DNA of 64,000 nt from Terfezia claveryi. Taxonomy: Eukaryota; Ascomycota; Pezizomycetes; Pezizales; Pezizaceae. Under the pieces are notes generated by a model. That model was not told where the DNA came from and made no database searches. It worked only from the letters and a program-made list of their open reading frames with translations. Shown piece after piece: positions 34,701 through 46,831 of this stretch (within the stretch, counting starts at the first letter, position 1; every line of letters starts with the position of its first letter). The translations under genes were made by a program, and so were the position numbers. Where the stretch lies: the NCBI GenBank assembly GCA_015179025.1, contig WHUX01000171.1:51655-115654 (forward strand). Reading direction: 5' to 3'.

Positions 34701-34733
34701 TTGAATACGTATGGATCGAAGGGGCAGGAATAG
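31702..34733 (+). CDS. OTT_1508-type deaminase fused to a MYND zinc finger
   Basis: Exons 31702-32113, 32198-33508 and 33580-34733 give 958 residues. The introns (84 and 71 nt) have GTAGGG/GTACGT donors, TACTTAC and GCTAAC branch sites, and fit the phase exactly. Residues 300-430 carry a cytidine deaminase-like zinc site: H386-A-E388 in VHAEMTLMHFY and C414-F-A-C417 (with C409) in GCSKNGCFAC, as in the OTT_1508-like deaminases (PF14441) of fungi and bacteria. Residues 584-620 form a full MYND finger: C584, C587, C595, C598, C604, C608, H616, C620. About 300 residues follow without a recognised fold. The family is thought to act on nucleic acids or nucleotides and to derive from bacterial toxin-type deaminases; the substrate is unknown. 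MYND fingers bind proline-rich peptides, so partner recruitment is a reasonable inference. Confidence 0.8.
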
Positions 34734-36353
34734 CGGCTGGTGGGAAAGTGTGGCATGACAAGCTATAAGAGGTAATTGTTTCCGATGTTATGTGGAGGGT
34801 TTTATTTATGTTAGTGGAGGATACCGGTGAAGGGTTTCAATTCAAGGGATACACAATGTATGTATGGCCAAAAGTGGCAAGAATAAATTAAATCGTAAAC
34901 TACCAGTCAGATACTCAGTTCATGGTACAGTATTCTGCAGCGCTAGCGCGCCCTAACTTTTCCCTACGCATTGTACATAACAAATCAACCTCAGACGCTT
35001 GGTATATTACCTACTATGAGAGCAATCCCAGTGACACCCAATAATACTTCATTTATCAAGCTATCTAGAACAAGGAACCTATACCAAGCAACTATCCTCC
35101 AACAACCACCGGCACATCATGGCAAATCCCATGTCTTTGTCTTCTGAGAAATACCTGATCCTACAGACCAGGCAATATCCCATATAGAATATAACTTGAC
35201 CAAAGGTCCCCCAGAGCTTCCAGAAGAAGCAAGAATCACCTGCTTATTTCGGCAATCCCTCTAGTATTTATTCTGCGATTATTCCGTAGGTAGTTATCCC
35301 ACAAGCATCCCGTTACTATAGTAAAATTGCCTACCTTTGCGCCATGGATAGGAGTTTATTTAAATTCTTTATCGAATACTAAAGTAGTTACTGTCAAAGG
35401 ACACGCGATCAAAGGATAATTCAATCAAAAAAAACAAAGGGGCCTAGACTACTTATGTGAGTGAATTTGTGCAACTACGGAGTATGTGGACGCCCTTAAT
35501 TCTACCAAGATCCTAGGGATCTACATACATACAATCCCGAGAATCTAGCAAACTTCCTCAAAATCGTTTCCAGTTGGTGGAAAAGTCTCGTGAGTCAGTT
35601 ATAATTGATTACTTATTTAGAAGGGTCTTGTTAGCGTGCACGTGGTTTGCATTTTGGAGCTTCGACGAGAGGGAGTAGAAACTTAGTTTTTTTTTTTTTT
35701 TTTCCCCCTTTTGATTCTTATACGTAAGGCTATGAGACGGCCCCGTTCCTCACCTTGAAAAGGCTCGGTGCTCTCACGGAAAAACGAGTTGCCTGGATCG
35801 CCCTGCCTACCGAGCCAAAAAGATCATAATAACAGATATACCCCTTCCTCCTCCGCTACGCCCCCTTTCCCGGGACCTCCCCTTATCCGCCCTCATACCA
35901 GATCTAGGTTAGAGTAGAGTAGAAAGTTTCTACCAAATCCACGGTATACTCCTCTCCCCCTCCTTCACTCTTCAACCACTTCTTCCGCTCATCCAACATC
36001 TCCTTCCCAGACTCCCCCTTCCAGGGAAATTTTGAACTAGATGTATGGCAAGGTCATTTCAGATTTTAAGAGCAACTCAGCCCAGCTTTCCGGCTCAATT
36101 TTTTTTATTTACCATTAATCTGCTATTAGATGCTATGAAAATGTTCAGTTTCGAATGGTGATGTGGTGCATTATGTATGGCCAGTACCAGTAGAGTGGAG
36201 TTTAGACGTACTCCTCGTCAGAGTCTGAACATTGTGCAACAGCGGCGGTGCAGAACAGTAAAGCAACTTCGCTTCCATCTCGCATAATCAGATTTGTCAA
36301 CTTTTCGTCGAGCTCCAGCACGGCGGCCAGCGCTCAGCGAAAAGAAACAAAGG
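34734..36353. other. Intergenic region without genes
   Basis: A T16 run lies at 35687-35702. CT-rich sequence at 35840-36010 looks promoter-like, but no downstream plus-strand gene follows. The 3' flank of U2 lies at its end. Confidence 0.4.
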
Positions 36354-36540
36354 ATCGCGGCACCTGGAGGCAGTGTAATACCAGGGCCACTGTGGATCGG
36401 ACTGTAGGTAAAACCCAGGGAGCCCAATCCGATTGGCAAAAATAAGATTAATCAACAAACGTCTCGCATGGAGACATTTCAGAGATTAAACTGAAAAGAA
36501 CAGATACTACACTTGATCTAAGCCAAAAGGCAAAGAGAGT
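36354..36540 (-). ncRNA. U2 spliceosomal snRNA
   Basis: On the minus strand the gene starts ACTCTCTTTGCCTTTTGGCT and runs through TAGATCAAGTGTAGTATCTG, which holds the branch-site pairing element GUGUAGUA, then TTCTTTTCAGTTTAATCTCTG (stem IIa). The Sm site is AUUUUUG (near 36436-36445), and the 3' stem-loop IV is CCCTGGTATTACACTGCCTC-CAGG. About 187 nt, the normal fungal length. It pairs with intron branch points in the spliceosome. The 5' end is set by the family start; the 3' end is accurate to a few bases. Confidence 0.95.
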
Positions 36541-36572
36541 AACGAGAGAAGAGGAGTGCGGGGGAAGAGGGC

Positions 36573-36580
36573 TTTATATA
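36573..36580 (-). promoter_or_regulatory. TATA box of the U2 gene
   Basis: TATATAAA on the minus strand, 33-40 bp upstream of the U2 5' end, in a GC-rich promoter. The spacing fits a pol II snRNA promoter with a TATA element. Confidence 0.65.
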
Positions 36581-37923
36581 CCTCTGGCGGGGTCCTGCCA
36601 AGGATTGCCTGAGCGCCGCACCAGACTAGTGGCGGCCCCACATTAGGGATACCTCTTGAAGCAACGCATGATGTATGTGGGGTATATCACCAAACTAGTG
36701 AGGCTTGGCCTTGGCACAGGAAAGTTATACCGGTACTAGTTCCTATGATCGAAAAGTCTGGCGATAAAACCTATCCTACTATATACATCTATATGCTGTC
36801 GCTGCACTACCAGCTGCAATAACAGCACGAAGTCGTTCTTTATTTTTGGTATTTCCAGCTCCGAAATGCTCTGCACGTTTGCCTTTTGCCTTCATTTTAT
36901 CCGACAGCGAGAGATTACCCGACTGTGAGCAGAGCGTGGAAGAACTACTTGAAATAGCCACGTAACGGGACTTGGAAAACCCTGGTCACTTTAGTCCTTC
37001 GCCAGACATACCCTTACACCCAAGTACAGTACATATCCGTCAATCACTCTTCGTGTTTATATACAGTGCTTACCCCCTGCATAAACTGCAGTCCATATAG
37101 CCGTTTTCACGTACATAGTCAGCTCATACTGTACATTGCACATCACATAGCCGATACACAGAATGATCCCCGTTGGCATTGGAATTCTTTCCTGGTTCGG
37201 CTCTCCAGAATGAAATGTACAGTACAAGCCACGCCACCTCGCCGCCCATCGAAGAACTAATTGGCCGCATTTGTGGGCGTTTGGCATTGGACCTTCCTCT
37301 TGTTTTGGTGGTGCAGCGCCAGCTAACTGTATGCGGTTAGGCCAGGCCTTGCCAAACCGACGTCGATATGACGTATGCAAGCTTTGGCAAACATTGGAAT
37401 ACGTATGGGACGCGTATAGCCGGGGGGGGTATTACTGATGCGCCTGGCTGGGAGGAGCGTCTACCTTTTGTGGATAAATCTAATGTTTGGGATACCGAGG
37501 CCGCAGGGCAGTTTTAACACTGTAGAGTGAAGATGCATTGCCGGCAGGTGCTTCAGGTGCTCGTTTACATATATGTAGGTAACACATACCCAGGTTTCTG
37601 TTACGTCAAGAACGGAAGCACATCCGCTACCACCACCGTATCAGCCGGTCGATCTGCCAACCCAATCTGCCGCACGAAAGCAGGTTCGTCGTGTGTCGTG
37701 CTTGTTCTAGAGTAGTGCGAGCGGGTGTGGAGTGTGTGGGCGGGGGATATAGTGGCCATGGATTGCCGGCGGAGCCCAGGCTACTTCATCATCTCCCCTC
37801 CCCACTTTCTCCACACTTCTCCCAGCTCGAGCATCTTTTCTGATCTGATTTCCTGCCTTCGGATTCGCAATACTGTTACTGCAAATACTACTGAATTGAG
37901 GTTGGATTCTTACTGTAGCAGAA
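36581..37923. other. Intergenic between U2 and the DUF1774 gene
   Basis: 36779-36961 on the minus strand is a 60-residue frame with a basic end (KMKAKGKRAEHFGAGNTKNK); its composition is protein-like, but I know no family. Otherwise no feature is seen. 37790-37840 is CT-rich, as expected upstream of the gene at 37924. Confidence 0.35.
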
Positions 37924-39158
37924 ATGGCATTCTGTAAGTGCTTTCTTCCCCTCCTCCCTCCTCCCTCCTCCTCATAACTCCCACTCCAGTGTTCGGTTTC
38001 GTAAATATAACACCCACACAGTGCTTGAGCATTCCCCTTACCTATATCTATTCCCCTTACCTATATCTTTTGGACTATTCTAACCGTTCCCGAGCATTTA
38101 GACAACCCTTTTGCCCGTCACCAGCAGGTAACCCGAGCCAATATCCTTTGGTATCGTACTCTCACCATCATCACATGGCTCCTCTCCTTCATTCCAACAA
38201 TTTACTACACGTACTACACTCCCCATGATAATGCGTCACCACATCATCACTATCATCACAGACATACGACCTTTGGACAGAGCCATGCTCATCCGACTCC
38301 ATTCACCATCAACCATGTCTTTGTATCTATTTATTGGATTGCCATGTTCATTGGCCAGGTAGGATATGTGTGGCACTTGTTTGCGAGTAACGAAGTTTGG
38401 GTGGAGGCAGCATGTAGTGTTGGGCCTCATTTCATCCTGCAAGCCCCCCCCCCCCCCCTCTCTCAAAAAATAATCCATATTCCCTATTGAATCTCCAGGA
38501 GGCTAATTGATTACGCAGCTTCAACCTTCTCAACTTTGCCCACATCATGCTCTGGACTCGTGCCCACTTTATCCTCGCCGAGGTCGCCCTCGCCATCAAT
38601 TTCCTCCAGCTAACCTCCCTCTATTTCCGACACTCCCTCCCTCGCCCCAGAACTTTGCACACCACGCACCGGGACAGTCTGAACCCACGCACCGAAGCAG
38701 ACTACGTCTCCATCAGTAGCATTAAGTCCATTCACATCCCCACCGTCTCTATGCCACTTGCCTGGACTTACTTTGCCCTCTTTTGGAACGGAGCAGTCAT
38801 GGTTCGCTGCCACGATGCCATGGTGTGTAGGATTTTGGCCAATATAGTCATTTGGGGGATTGTTCCGTTTGCGGGGACATTTTTGTTTGCGTACGGAGAT
38901 TGGACGATGGGATTGGCAATTGCGTTTTTGACGGCGGGGTTGGGCGTAGGGCAGTTCTTTATGAAGACATTTGCGCTGCAGTGGATGTTTGCTTTGTAAG
39001 TCCTTTGTGCCCTTTGAGCGAGGGAAGAGTTTTGCTGACAAAAGCACCTAAGCACCATCATGGCGATTGTGACCTTGGCGACATTCTCGCTAATTGCACC
39101 GATGGGAAGTACTACGCCGACGGGTGAGCGCGCCCCGTTATTGACGGAGGACGCTTAA
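37924..39158 (+). CDS. DUF1774 family multi-pass membrane protein
   Basis: Exons 37924-37933, 38102-38438, 38519-38995 and 39053-39158 give 309 residues. The first exon is only 10 nt (MAF plus one base) and joins to YNPFARHQQVTRANILWYRT. Six or seven hydrophobic segments follow: LTIITWLLSFIPTIYY, VFVSIYWIAMFIGQVGYVWH, FNLLNFAHIMLW, FILAEVALAINFLQL, LAWTYFALFWNGAVM, IVIWGIVPFAGTFLF and AIAFLTAGLGVGQFF, in the order of PF08611 proteins. A His-rich loop (about residues 40-55) lies after the first segment. Intron 1 ends TTCTAAC..TTTAG, intron 2 is GC-AG (GCAAGC donor), intron 3 is 57 nt. The function of the family is unknown; an endomembrane or plasma-membrane location is likely. Confidence 0.85.
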
Positions 39159-40012
39159 ATTCGCAATGATGATGGTGAGGCGGAGGATGGAAGAGCCGGG
39201 TGAGAGAATAAGCGGAGTCGAAATGTGTGGAATGGAATCAGGAATGACGCGGGGAGCAAAATACAAGAAAACAAATGATTTTTGCGTCGGGTATGCAGAA
39301 GGAATAGTATACTTTTTTTTCTTTTATTTTTTTCCCTCCCCTGGGGCTCAATGTCAATGGATTTAACGACGTTCAATGTAGTAACTGTATTTCTGAAGAG
39401 TTTTCCACTAGTTATCTCTGACTTTATGATGGCAAGGTTAACTAAGTGGGATCTTCTACGGTCGTTCAATACGGGGGTGATTGGGGAAGTTGTATTGTAG
39501 CATAATTATGTTGTGAGCTATGTAGTAGTAAAACCTGCTATAATGTGTTTGGATATGAATAAATCTCGAGTGTATTTTGTAGTGGAGAGGGGGTCGGCGA
39601 AGGGAGGGCATTCACTTAATCTTGGTTGATTGGCTTTCCAGAAACTGTGCTCGGCACTCCTGTACATACTTCTTGCAGTACGTAATCAAAGTTTGCATAT
39701 CTCTTTGAAAAACGAATCGACTGGGGCCAGGTAGGCGAGGGGATATAATATGGGTGGGGGGTTGGGTAAAGCATTTCGACTGATTATTAAATTCCTTGTC
39801 CTTCCACCCACCCTCTTACTATAGTAAACTTATATTTATACTGATTGGGCTCTGTGCGGATATATGTGAGGAGAATATACTGTGAGTTTCTTTTCCCCAC
39901 CCCCCCCCCCCCCCTAGAATGTGAGGTAGATACAGTACTTCCTAATTGTTATAGTGGTGTGGTTGTGTTTTACTTTTTTTTATTTAAATGTTTTGTTAAG
40001 ATAAGAATGATT

Positions 40013-40046
<34 letters not shown>

Positions 40047-40382
40047 CATTCCCATTGATTGCCAGGGTTTCAGAGTTGTGATTACAAAATCTTTTTTTCT
40101 CTCATACCGTACCTCATATACGGTACCGTACACCAAACTTCCCCCTCCCTGGGCCCAGCCGTTAGAATAAAATACAGTACTACTGTACCACCAAATGTCA
40201 AGACGGAAGTGAGGTGAGAGACATGTCATATCATTATTCCCAATGTTCGAAAGCTAAATGGCCCCCCAATGGGTATACAATCCCCCCCCCAGATCATAAA
40301 AAGCCTCATTTATACATGTATACAGCAGTAAATAACCAAATATGGACGCCCATGCCCAAAACAAAAAGTTACATCACTTAAT
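39159..40382. other. Intergenic between convergent genes
   Basis: Low-complexity runs: C16 at about 39899-39915 and T30 at about 40016-40046. The 3' ends of the DUF1774 and MFS genes face each other here. No other feature is seen. Confidence 0.5.
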
Positions 40383-42513
40383 CTAAACCCTCATCTGCGG
40401 GTCCTCCACCTTCTCCCTCACCTGTGGTGGGACATAGTCATCCTCCCTCTGATACAACTCCTCCTTCACCACGTCCCTCCTCAAGACATGTCTATTAATG
40501 AAATACGGAATCTGCCTCAGCCCCCAAGCGGTGTGCACAGAAGTAGGGACACTAAACACCTGATCCAGCTCCTCCAAACTCAACCCCTTTGTCTCGGGGA
40601 CAAACAGGAGTACCAAAACCCACCCGATGATGTTCCATGCGCCATAATATCCAAATGCTCCTTGCGGCTTAAACGCTCGGAGGAGCCTGGGCCAGGTGAT
40701 ACTGAGCACGCCGTTGAAGAACCATGTTGTCGATGTGGCGAGGGACATGCCTAGGTCTCGGATATACAGGGGGTAGGCTTCGGCGGAGTATGTGAATGGC
40801 ACGGGGCCTTCACCGGGGGAGTAGACGATCCCGAAAAGGTAGATCCCCAATGCGATACATGCGAGTCTAGCCTTCTGATTTTCGATCCAGAAGGAGAAGC
40901 CTGTGAAGAAGAGGAAGATGGACATGAGCGGGAAGGTTGTCAGCAGGAGGTTTCGGCGGCCAAAGGTATCAATTGTATACACGGCAGGAAGTGCAAACAG
41001 GAAGTTGATAATCCCAAACCCCATAGATGCAAGAAGTGCGTCCATTTGACTGAACCCGGAGGACTCAAAGATGTATGAGGAGTAGTAAGCAATGACATTG
41101 ACTCCGCAAAACTGTTGCATGAACATGACGATTTCAGAGCCGAGCATCGCGCGACGGTTTCGACCAACGGTAAACATCTCCTTTACTCTGTTTCTTCCTT
41201 CGGATTTAATCGCCTCCTCGGCTTCAAGGAGGGTGTGCATGTAAAAGATATCTCTCGCAGCCTGCAGTTTCGTCCATCGGAGACGCGCGAGGGAGTTAAA
41301 GGCATCTCGGTGTCTATTCTTCAACATGTACCATCTCGGCGATTCAGGGCAAAAGTAAACCTGCGCGCAGACGAGAATGGGGGGAACCATGGCCGACGCC
41401 AACATCAGCCTCCAGTTCAACCCGGGGACTTTGTCCGAGTGGACGTTCCAGAAGGCGACATCAGCAATGAAACCCAACATGATGCCGAATGCAGTCCACA
41501 TCTGCCACATCATGACCAAGGCGCCTCGGATAGATGGGGGAGCGCATTCTGCTGCGTACACGGGGACGGTGCTGGATTTCGGGCCGATACCAAAGCCGAG
41601 AAACTATCCCCCCCCCCCCCCCTCTCGGTGCAAATTAGCATTTGTATCCTGGGGGGTTATTCCATGGGAGTATTGACGTACGAAGCGCGCAATCAGCAAG
41701 TGCCACCAGGTGTTGACGAAACCCTGCCAGAAGCAAGTCACAGATGCAATCGCACATGTGATGAAAATGGTGCCTCGTCGTCCAAAGTATCTGTTCAGTG
41801 GGTCGGTGAGCCAACAAGCTACCAGCGCGCACGAAAAGTACGGCGCGGAGTTGACAACACCGAGAATCCACTCATTGCGTTCGGTGCTTTCTTCAATGCC
41901 GAAACTCGGGCGGAAAAAGATGTTTGCACCGTTGATGACAGTTTGATCTGTGTGGCATCTTGCTCAGCAACCTTCTTGTCGACGTATCAAAAGGATGATG
42001 GATGTCATAGGCATACCCATTCCCTGAACCACCGCTGCCATCGAGCACATGATAACCAGGAAATATAGGGTCTTTGGGTGATCCCATCGGTGCGTATATT
42101 CCCGCTCAATGACCTCGGCCTCTTGCAGTGTAATTCCGGGAACATCTCTAAACTGTTTAGGGTTTTGTGCCAAAACCGCACCCTGACATCATCATTAACA
42201 TCTCAAACTCTCAACTCTCACTTCTTCGGTTCCAACTAACCTTCCTAAAGTCCTCCACCAACTCCTCCATACCATGGTCCCTGGCATAGGCCTCACCCAT
42301 GGCCAGTAACTCGTAGTGTGTGTATCCAGCCAACGGATTCGCTAATTTCGCATTGACATTTTTGAGAGCAATCTCTCCAGGGCGTGAGGATGCATTGGTA
42401 GACTTTCTCTTCAGTGCAGACGCCCCATGAGCATGTATAATCTCCTCCTGGTCCAAAGCTTGCTTTTGCGTCACGTCGTTCGTAGACGCACTTGTTGGCG
42501 ACTCTTGTGCCAT
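40383..42513 (-). CDS. MFS sugar transporter
   Basis: Minus-strand exons 42241-42513, 42017-42182, 41682-41947 and 40383-41603 give 641 residues. Introns are 58, 69 and 78 nt and all junction phases agree. The 12-segment sugar-porter signatures are present: LNRYFGRRGTIF after TM2, FGIGPKSSTVPVYAAECAPP before TM4-5, PESPRWYMLKNRHRDAF after TM6, DTFGRRNLLL in the second half, and PETKGLSLEELDQVF at the end. A cytosolic N-terminus of about 130 residues (HYELLAMGEAYARDHGMEEL) precedes TM1, as in the long-tailed fungal subfamily. It should move a hexose, pentose or polyol across the plasma membrane by proton symport; the substrate cannot be told from sequence. A C-run lies in intron 3. Confidence 0.9.
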
Positions 42514-43110
42514 TGTGAAGGAAATAAAATACCCGATAGAAAGAAAAAAAAAAACGTGATGTGGGCCTAGAAGGGGGCGGGATTTCTGATCGAGGTGGGG
42601 GGGGGAAAATGTTAACTGGGCTTATATATGTAAATTGTTAACTTTGCAGGCATTCCCCTTCATCCCCCCCCCCCCCGCCATTTAGGTTTACCTTCGCTCC
42701 ACACCATCTTCATCTTGCAGGTGATTACTGAGGATACAACAGTTATTAGATTTGCTTATATAGCTGCTAATATATACCCTAGAACAATATTGATGATCCT
42801 TTCCCTTCGTTTATTATCTGACAAGTAGTTATTTAGTTCACGGGTACATATGAATGAATGAACAAATGGGCTTTCCCGCAACAGAAATGCTACCTACCGT
42901 TCTGTTAACTAGATGGTTTAGATAAACAATGACGCCACGCCGTTTTTGCGGGCTCTACATAATTCGAGAAAACTAAGATCCCGCCTAGATCCTGGAGATC
43001 ACAGGCCAACCGAGGGGGGGGTGGGACCAAGGTTGTACGCTACCTAACCTTGAGAAACAAACATCCACATCCATTGCTCATGCAGGGCAAGGGGGGTCAT
43101 CTAGTATAAC
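42514..43110. other. Upstream region of the MFS gene
   Basis: A12 near 42543, G9 near 42598 and C13 near 42664. No TATA box is clear and no second gene is seen. Confidence 0.4.
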
Positions 43111-44928
43111 TTACTGCGTAACGATCGACAACCACGTGACGATCGACACGGGCTCCCCTGCCACATGCAGTAACATTCTAATACCTCCATCAATATATGC
43201 AATATCAATGCAGTAAGAACAATGAATATAGGATAAAAACACTCGAAAAACCCAAATTTAATATCTCCAACCCGCTCCGATCTACCCTGAACCTTCTATA
43301 GCACCTAAACCCTTAATATCCTGTATGACTACCTCTCTAGCATAACCACCCATCCTACACCCCCCATGCCACCCACAATAACCACTACTAGCAGCCATAG
43401 GTTCTCCAGAGGTCCACTCTATAAGCCATATTAGTATAGACTCAAGCTGCTCACTGTATATAGAACTAAATGCACTGCAAACTATATTGCTCTATATAAC
43501 CTATATAACTTTTGCAAGCTAGCCTCCTCGGTATTGAATTTCAGCTTTTTTGAGCGATTCAATTAAGCTATATTTGTAGTACTGCAATCTTAATATCTTA
43601 GAGTGTCTTTCTATGTAGTTTCTCAAGCCCAGTATGTTCTGTAGCCCCTGTATTATGCAAATCTCTGACCAAGCTCCATATATCTCGATATGCAATCTAC
43701 TCGGCCTCAAGGGTCGTAGCAATCATAATACTAAGCCGCTTGCATTCAATACAGGCTTAGCCGAAACTTTTAAAGGCCCTTGATCTGCTTCTATGACTGG
43801 GGCTTCACCTTTATGCCATTGTTAAGTATTTTGAGGGTTTGGGTACATTTTACAACTTCCGCCGGATTGCTTAATATTTTAGAGGAACTTGTAATCTGTG
43901 TGGGATTGCTTGTGAATAGGAGGATGCAAGAGTATTCACAACAACTAGTTTGAAAGAAGGCTAAGAGGTCTTGACCTAGTTGAGAGAAGTTGAGGGTAGC
44001 TGAGATGCGTTAGGTAGAGAGGGGTCTGAGTACTACTATAGCCTGAAGTACCAGTACTATAGACTTGTACTAGCAGTGCAGTAGGGCCAGCACTGAATAC
44101 AAGAATGTAGTGAAGGTGTCTACCTTGCACTTTGGTGAATATGGCGCAATTAAAGCTCGAAATTGATAAACTTCAATCCTAGAGCTAGTATAATGTGTAC
44201 ATATACCTAAACCCTCAAAATACTTAACAATGGCATAAAGGTGAAGCCCCAGTCATAGAAGCAGATCAAGGACCTTTAAAAGTCTTGGCTAAGCCTGTAT
44301 TGAATGCGAGTGGCTTAGTATTATGATTGCTATGATCCTTGAGGCCGAGTAGATTACATATCGAGATATATGGAGCTTGGTTAGAGATTTGCATAATACA
44401 GGGGCTACAGAACATACTGGACTTGAGAAACTACATAGAAGGACATCCTAAGATATTAAGATTGCAGTACCACAAATATAGCTTGATTGAATTGCTCAAA
44501 AAAGCTGAAATTCGATACCGAGGAGGCTAGCTTACAAAAGTTATATAGGTTATATAGAGCAATACAGTTTGCAGTATATCTAGTTCTATATACAGTGAGC
44601 AGCTTGAGTCTATACTAATATAGCTTACAGAGTGGACCTTTAAGGAACCTATAGCTGCTAGTAGTAGTTGTATAGGGGGTGTAGGATGGGTGGTTATGCT
44701 AGAGAGGTGGTCATACGGGGTATTAAGAGTTTAGGTGCTATAGAAGGTTCAGGGTAGATCAGAGTGAGTTGGAGATATTAAATTTGGGTTTTTCGAGTGT
44801 TTTTATCCTATATTCATTGTTCTTACTGCATTGATATTGTATATATTGATAGAGGTATTAGAATGTTACTGTATGTAGCAGGGGAGCTCGTATCAATCTT
44901 CACATGGTTGTCGATCATTACGCAGTAA
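43111..44928. mobile_element. Foldback element with about 745-bp terminal inverted repeats
   Basis: The left arm runs from TTACTGCGTAACGATCGACA (43111) to TTGAGGGTTTGGGTA (about 43852). The right arm is its inverted copy, from about 44200 (TACCTAAACCCTCAAAATAC) to TTACGCAGTAA ending near 44928. Differences are mostly transitions. The loop of about 350 bp has no transposase. Each arm keeps a similar frame of 63-67 codons (RPSRLHIEIYGAW..), at 43519-43722 (-) and 44339-44530 (+), so the arms may derive from a captured coding sequence. The target duplication was not resolved. Confidence 0.75.
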
Positions 44929-46831
44929 GTAATACTAACATGACTTCTGCAAGGCATACAGAGGTATACTCACTTCGCAGAATAACTATATATATTCCCT
45001 GTTTTTATTTTATTTTATTTTTTTATTTTTTCTTTTTTTATCTTAAGTGAGGTAGCTAACTACCGGTAACTAGTTTGAGTTTTTTTATTGATCTTTCCAC
45101 ATGCCAAAATATGCAAACGTTATTAAGTATGTATCTGCTGATTTTCTTGGCGAGCTTGTCATATAACTGTATGTATGTACCGTATGTAGTTAGGCAACCG
45201 GTTGCGGGCGGGCTGTAACGCCGACGCCTCACACCGAGCTGACTGGGGTATGTAGTAAGGTTCAAAATGGTTATTTTTATTTTTTTTTTTGCCAACGGGC
45301 GCGGGGCGTTGGGGGTAATGTATTTGGATTTTTTTCTCTTTTTTTGTAACCAACGCATGTATGGAGGTAGAAGTTGGGTATGTACTGTACATACATATGT
45401 ACTTACCTACTCCAACTGCAAGTGAGTTAGAAAATCCCAAGCAGACTTTACATTTGGGATGCTGCTCTTCGACTCTGCTCATCTTTCTCCGCACGCCTTA
45501 GAACCACATATGTACTGTAGGTATGTTGTGAAAATATATTGGCTGACAGAACAATCCATGTCACACCTAGGTAGGTAGGTACTAGCAAACGTTGCCAAGG
45601 ACACCACCCACCCCGCAAGGGTAAATGCTTGTTGATCTGCATCACACATTCCCCAAGGGCGTGCGTAATTTTCTCAAAACAAAGGAACTAGAACAAACAA
45701 GGTAAGATAGGCCCGATGTAACTCACCGTATAGGTATTACATACCTACCAAGTTCACTTGATATTGGGCCTTGCTCCGATGGATGATGTTGTTTGATGAT
45801 GCTGGGAATCCTTGCCTTAAGTAAGTAAGTGCACTTGCTTCTTATAGCCGGGAAATTCCGTCTAGATCAATTTTACGATATTTCAAACATACTTCATACG
45901 AGAAGCCCTCTCACCGCGCCTGTCAAATGCCGTATCCAGGTATCTATGAAATACCCAAGCCCCAGGTACCCCAGGACCACAGAATATTGTGTCCCCAAGC
46001 GGCATTGACGAGAAAGGTCTTAGATTTCGTTCCTCTTGCAAATCCCACAAAGATGCCATTGCCAAATCAGAAAACTGGAGTATCGGTAGATGCGCTCTAG
46101 CGAATATGTTCTGTGGAAGAAGATAGGGAGGGAGAGTTACATATTCCATTGCAACGGATGGGAGAAGTTATGGGGTTAACTAAAGCTCAAGCTTATCATC
46201 GTGCTCATGCTGAGACGGGGGGGTGCCGTGACTACGTGAGGCCAGGCAAACTTCTTTTGTTAAATCCGCGTTTGCATATTTGGTTTTTTTTTTAAAGCTG
46301 ACGGCTACCGAGGTCGAGATACACCAAAGTCGAGATACAAGGAGCCAGACGTCCTAAGCGAGCCAATAGCTAATCTATCTTCCAAAATCGTAATACCTAC
46401 ACTTTATATCGTTTGTTGTTCCAACCCTTGTCGATCGACATTCGGGTACGGGAGGAGACAAGGAAGTTGAAACGAATCCGATTGGTAAGTTTATCGTCGT
46501 TTGTCTTTCTTTGTCATACTGCAAGGCATCACGTGAGCAGGAAAGAAACCCATTTTCTTTGAATTTATATAAAAGTAAGTGTGGCGCGCTCCTGAATTAT
46601 CACCTGCTTATATCTAGTAAAATCATAGTCACAAGGTTCCCCCCAAAAAAGGGCTAAAAGCTAGAGAGGAGTAATTGTTTGTCCTAGCTGGAAATTATAT
46701 CCATGACTCTCGACCAAATTCCCAAACTAGAAGAAATCTCCAAACTTTCCCATTCCAAGGACCCTAAACATCATGAATAACCTAACCTAATATATCTAGA
46801 GGCACCCCTCCCCCGACTTCATTCCACCAGA
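44929..46831. other. Intergenic region without genes
   Basis: T-rich tract at 45001-45045, GTAGGTAGGTAC and GTATGTACTGTACATAC microrepeats at 45380-45590, T9 at 46284. No family likeness in any frame. The G-rich and CT-rich bits give only chance ORFs. Confidence 0.4.

Noticed and set aside
37057..37380. 107-residue minus-strand frame
   Set aside because: No domain, no splice or promoter context, and composition like its non-coding surroundings.
38236..39047. Minus-strand frames opposite the DUF1774 gene
   Set aside because: Antisense shadows; the plus-strand model is supported by introns and family likeness.
41115..42068. 317-residue plus-strand frame
   Set aside because: Antisense to the MFS transporter exons 3-4 and to its introns; no likeness to a family.
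43519..44530. Pair of 63-67 residue frames as real genes
   Set aside because: They are the same sequence in the two arms of a foldback element, without start context or continuation.
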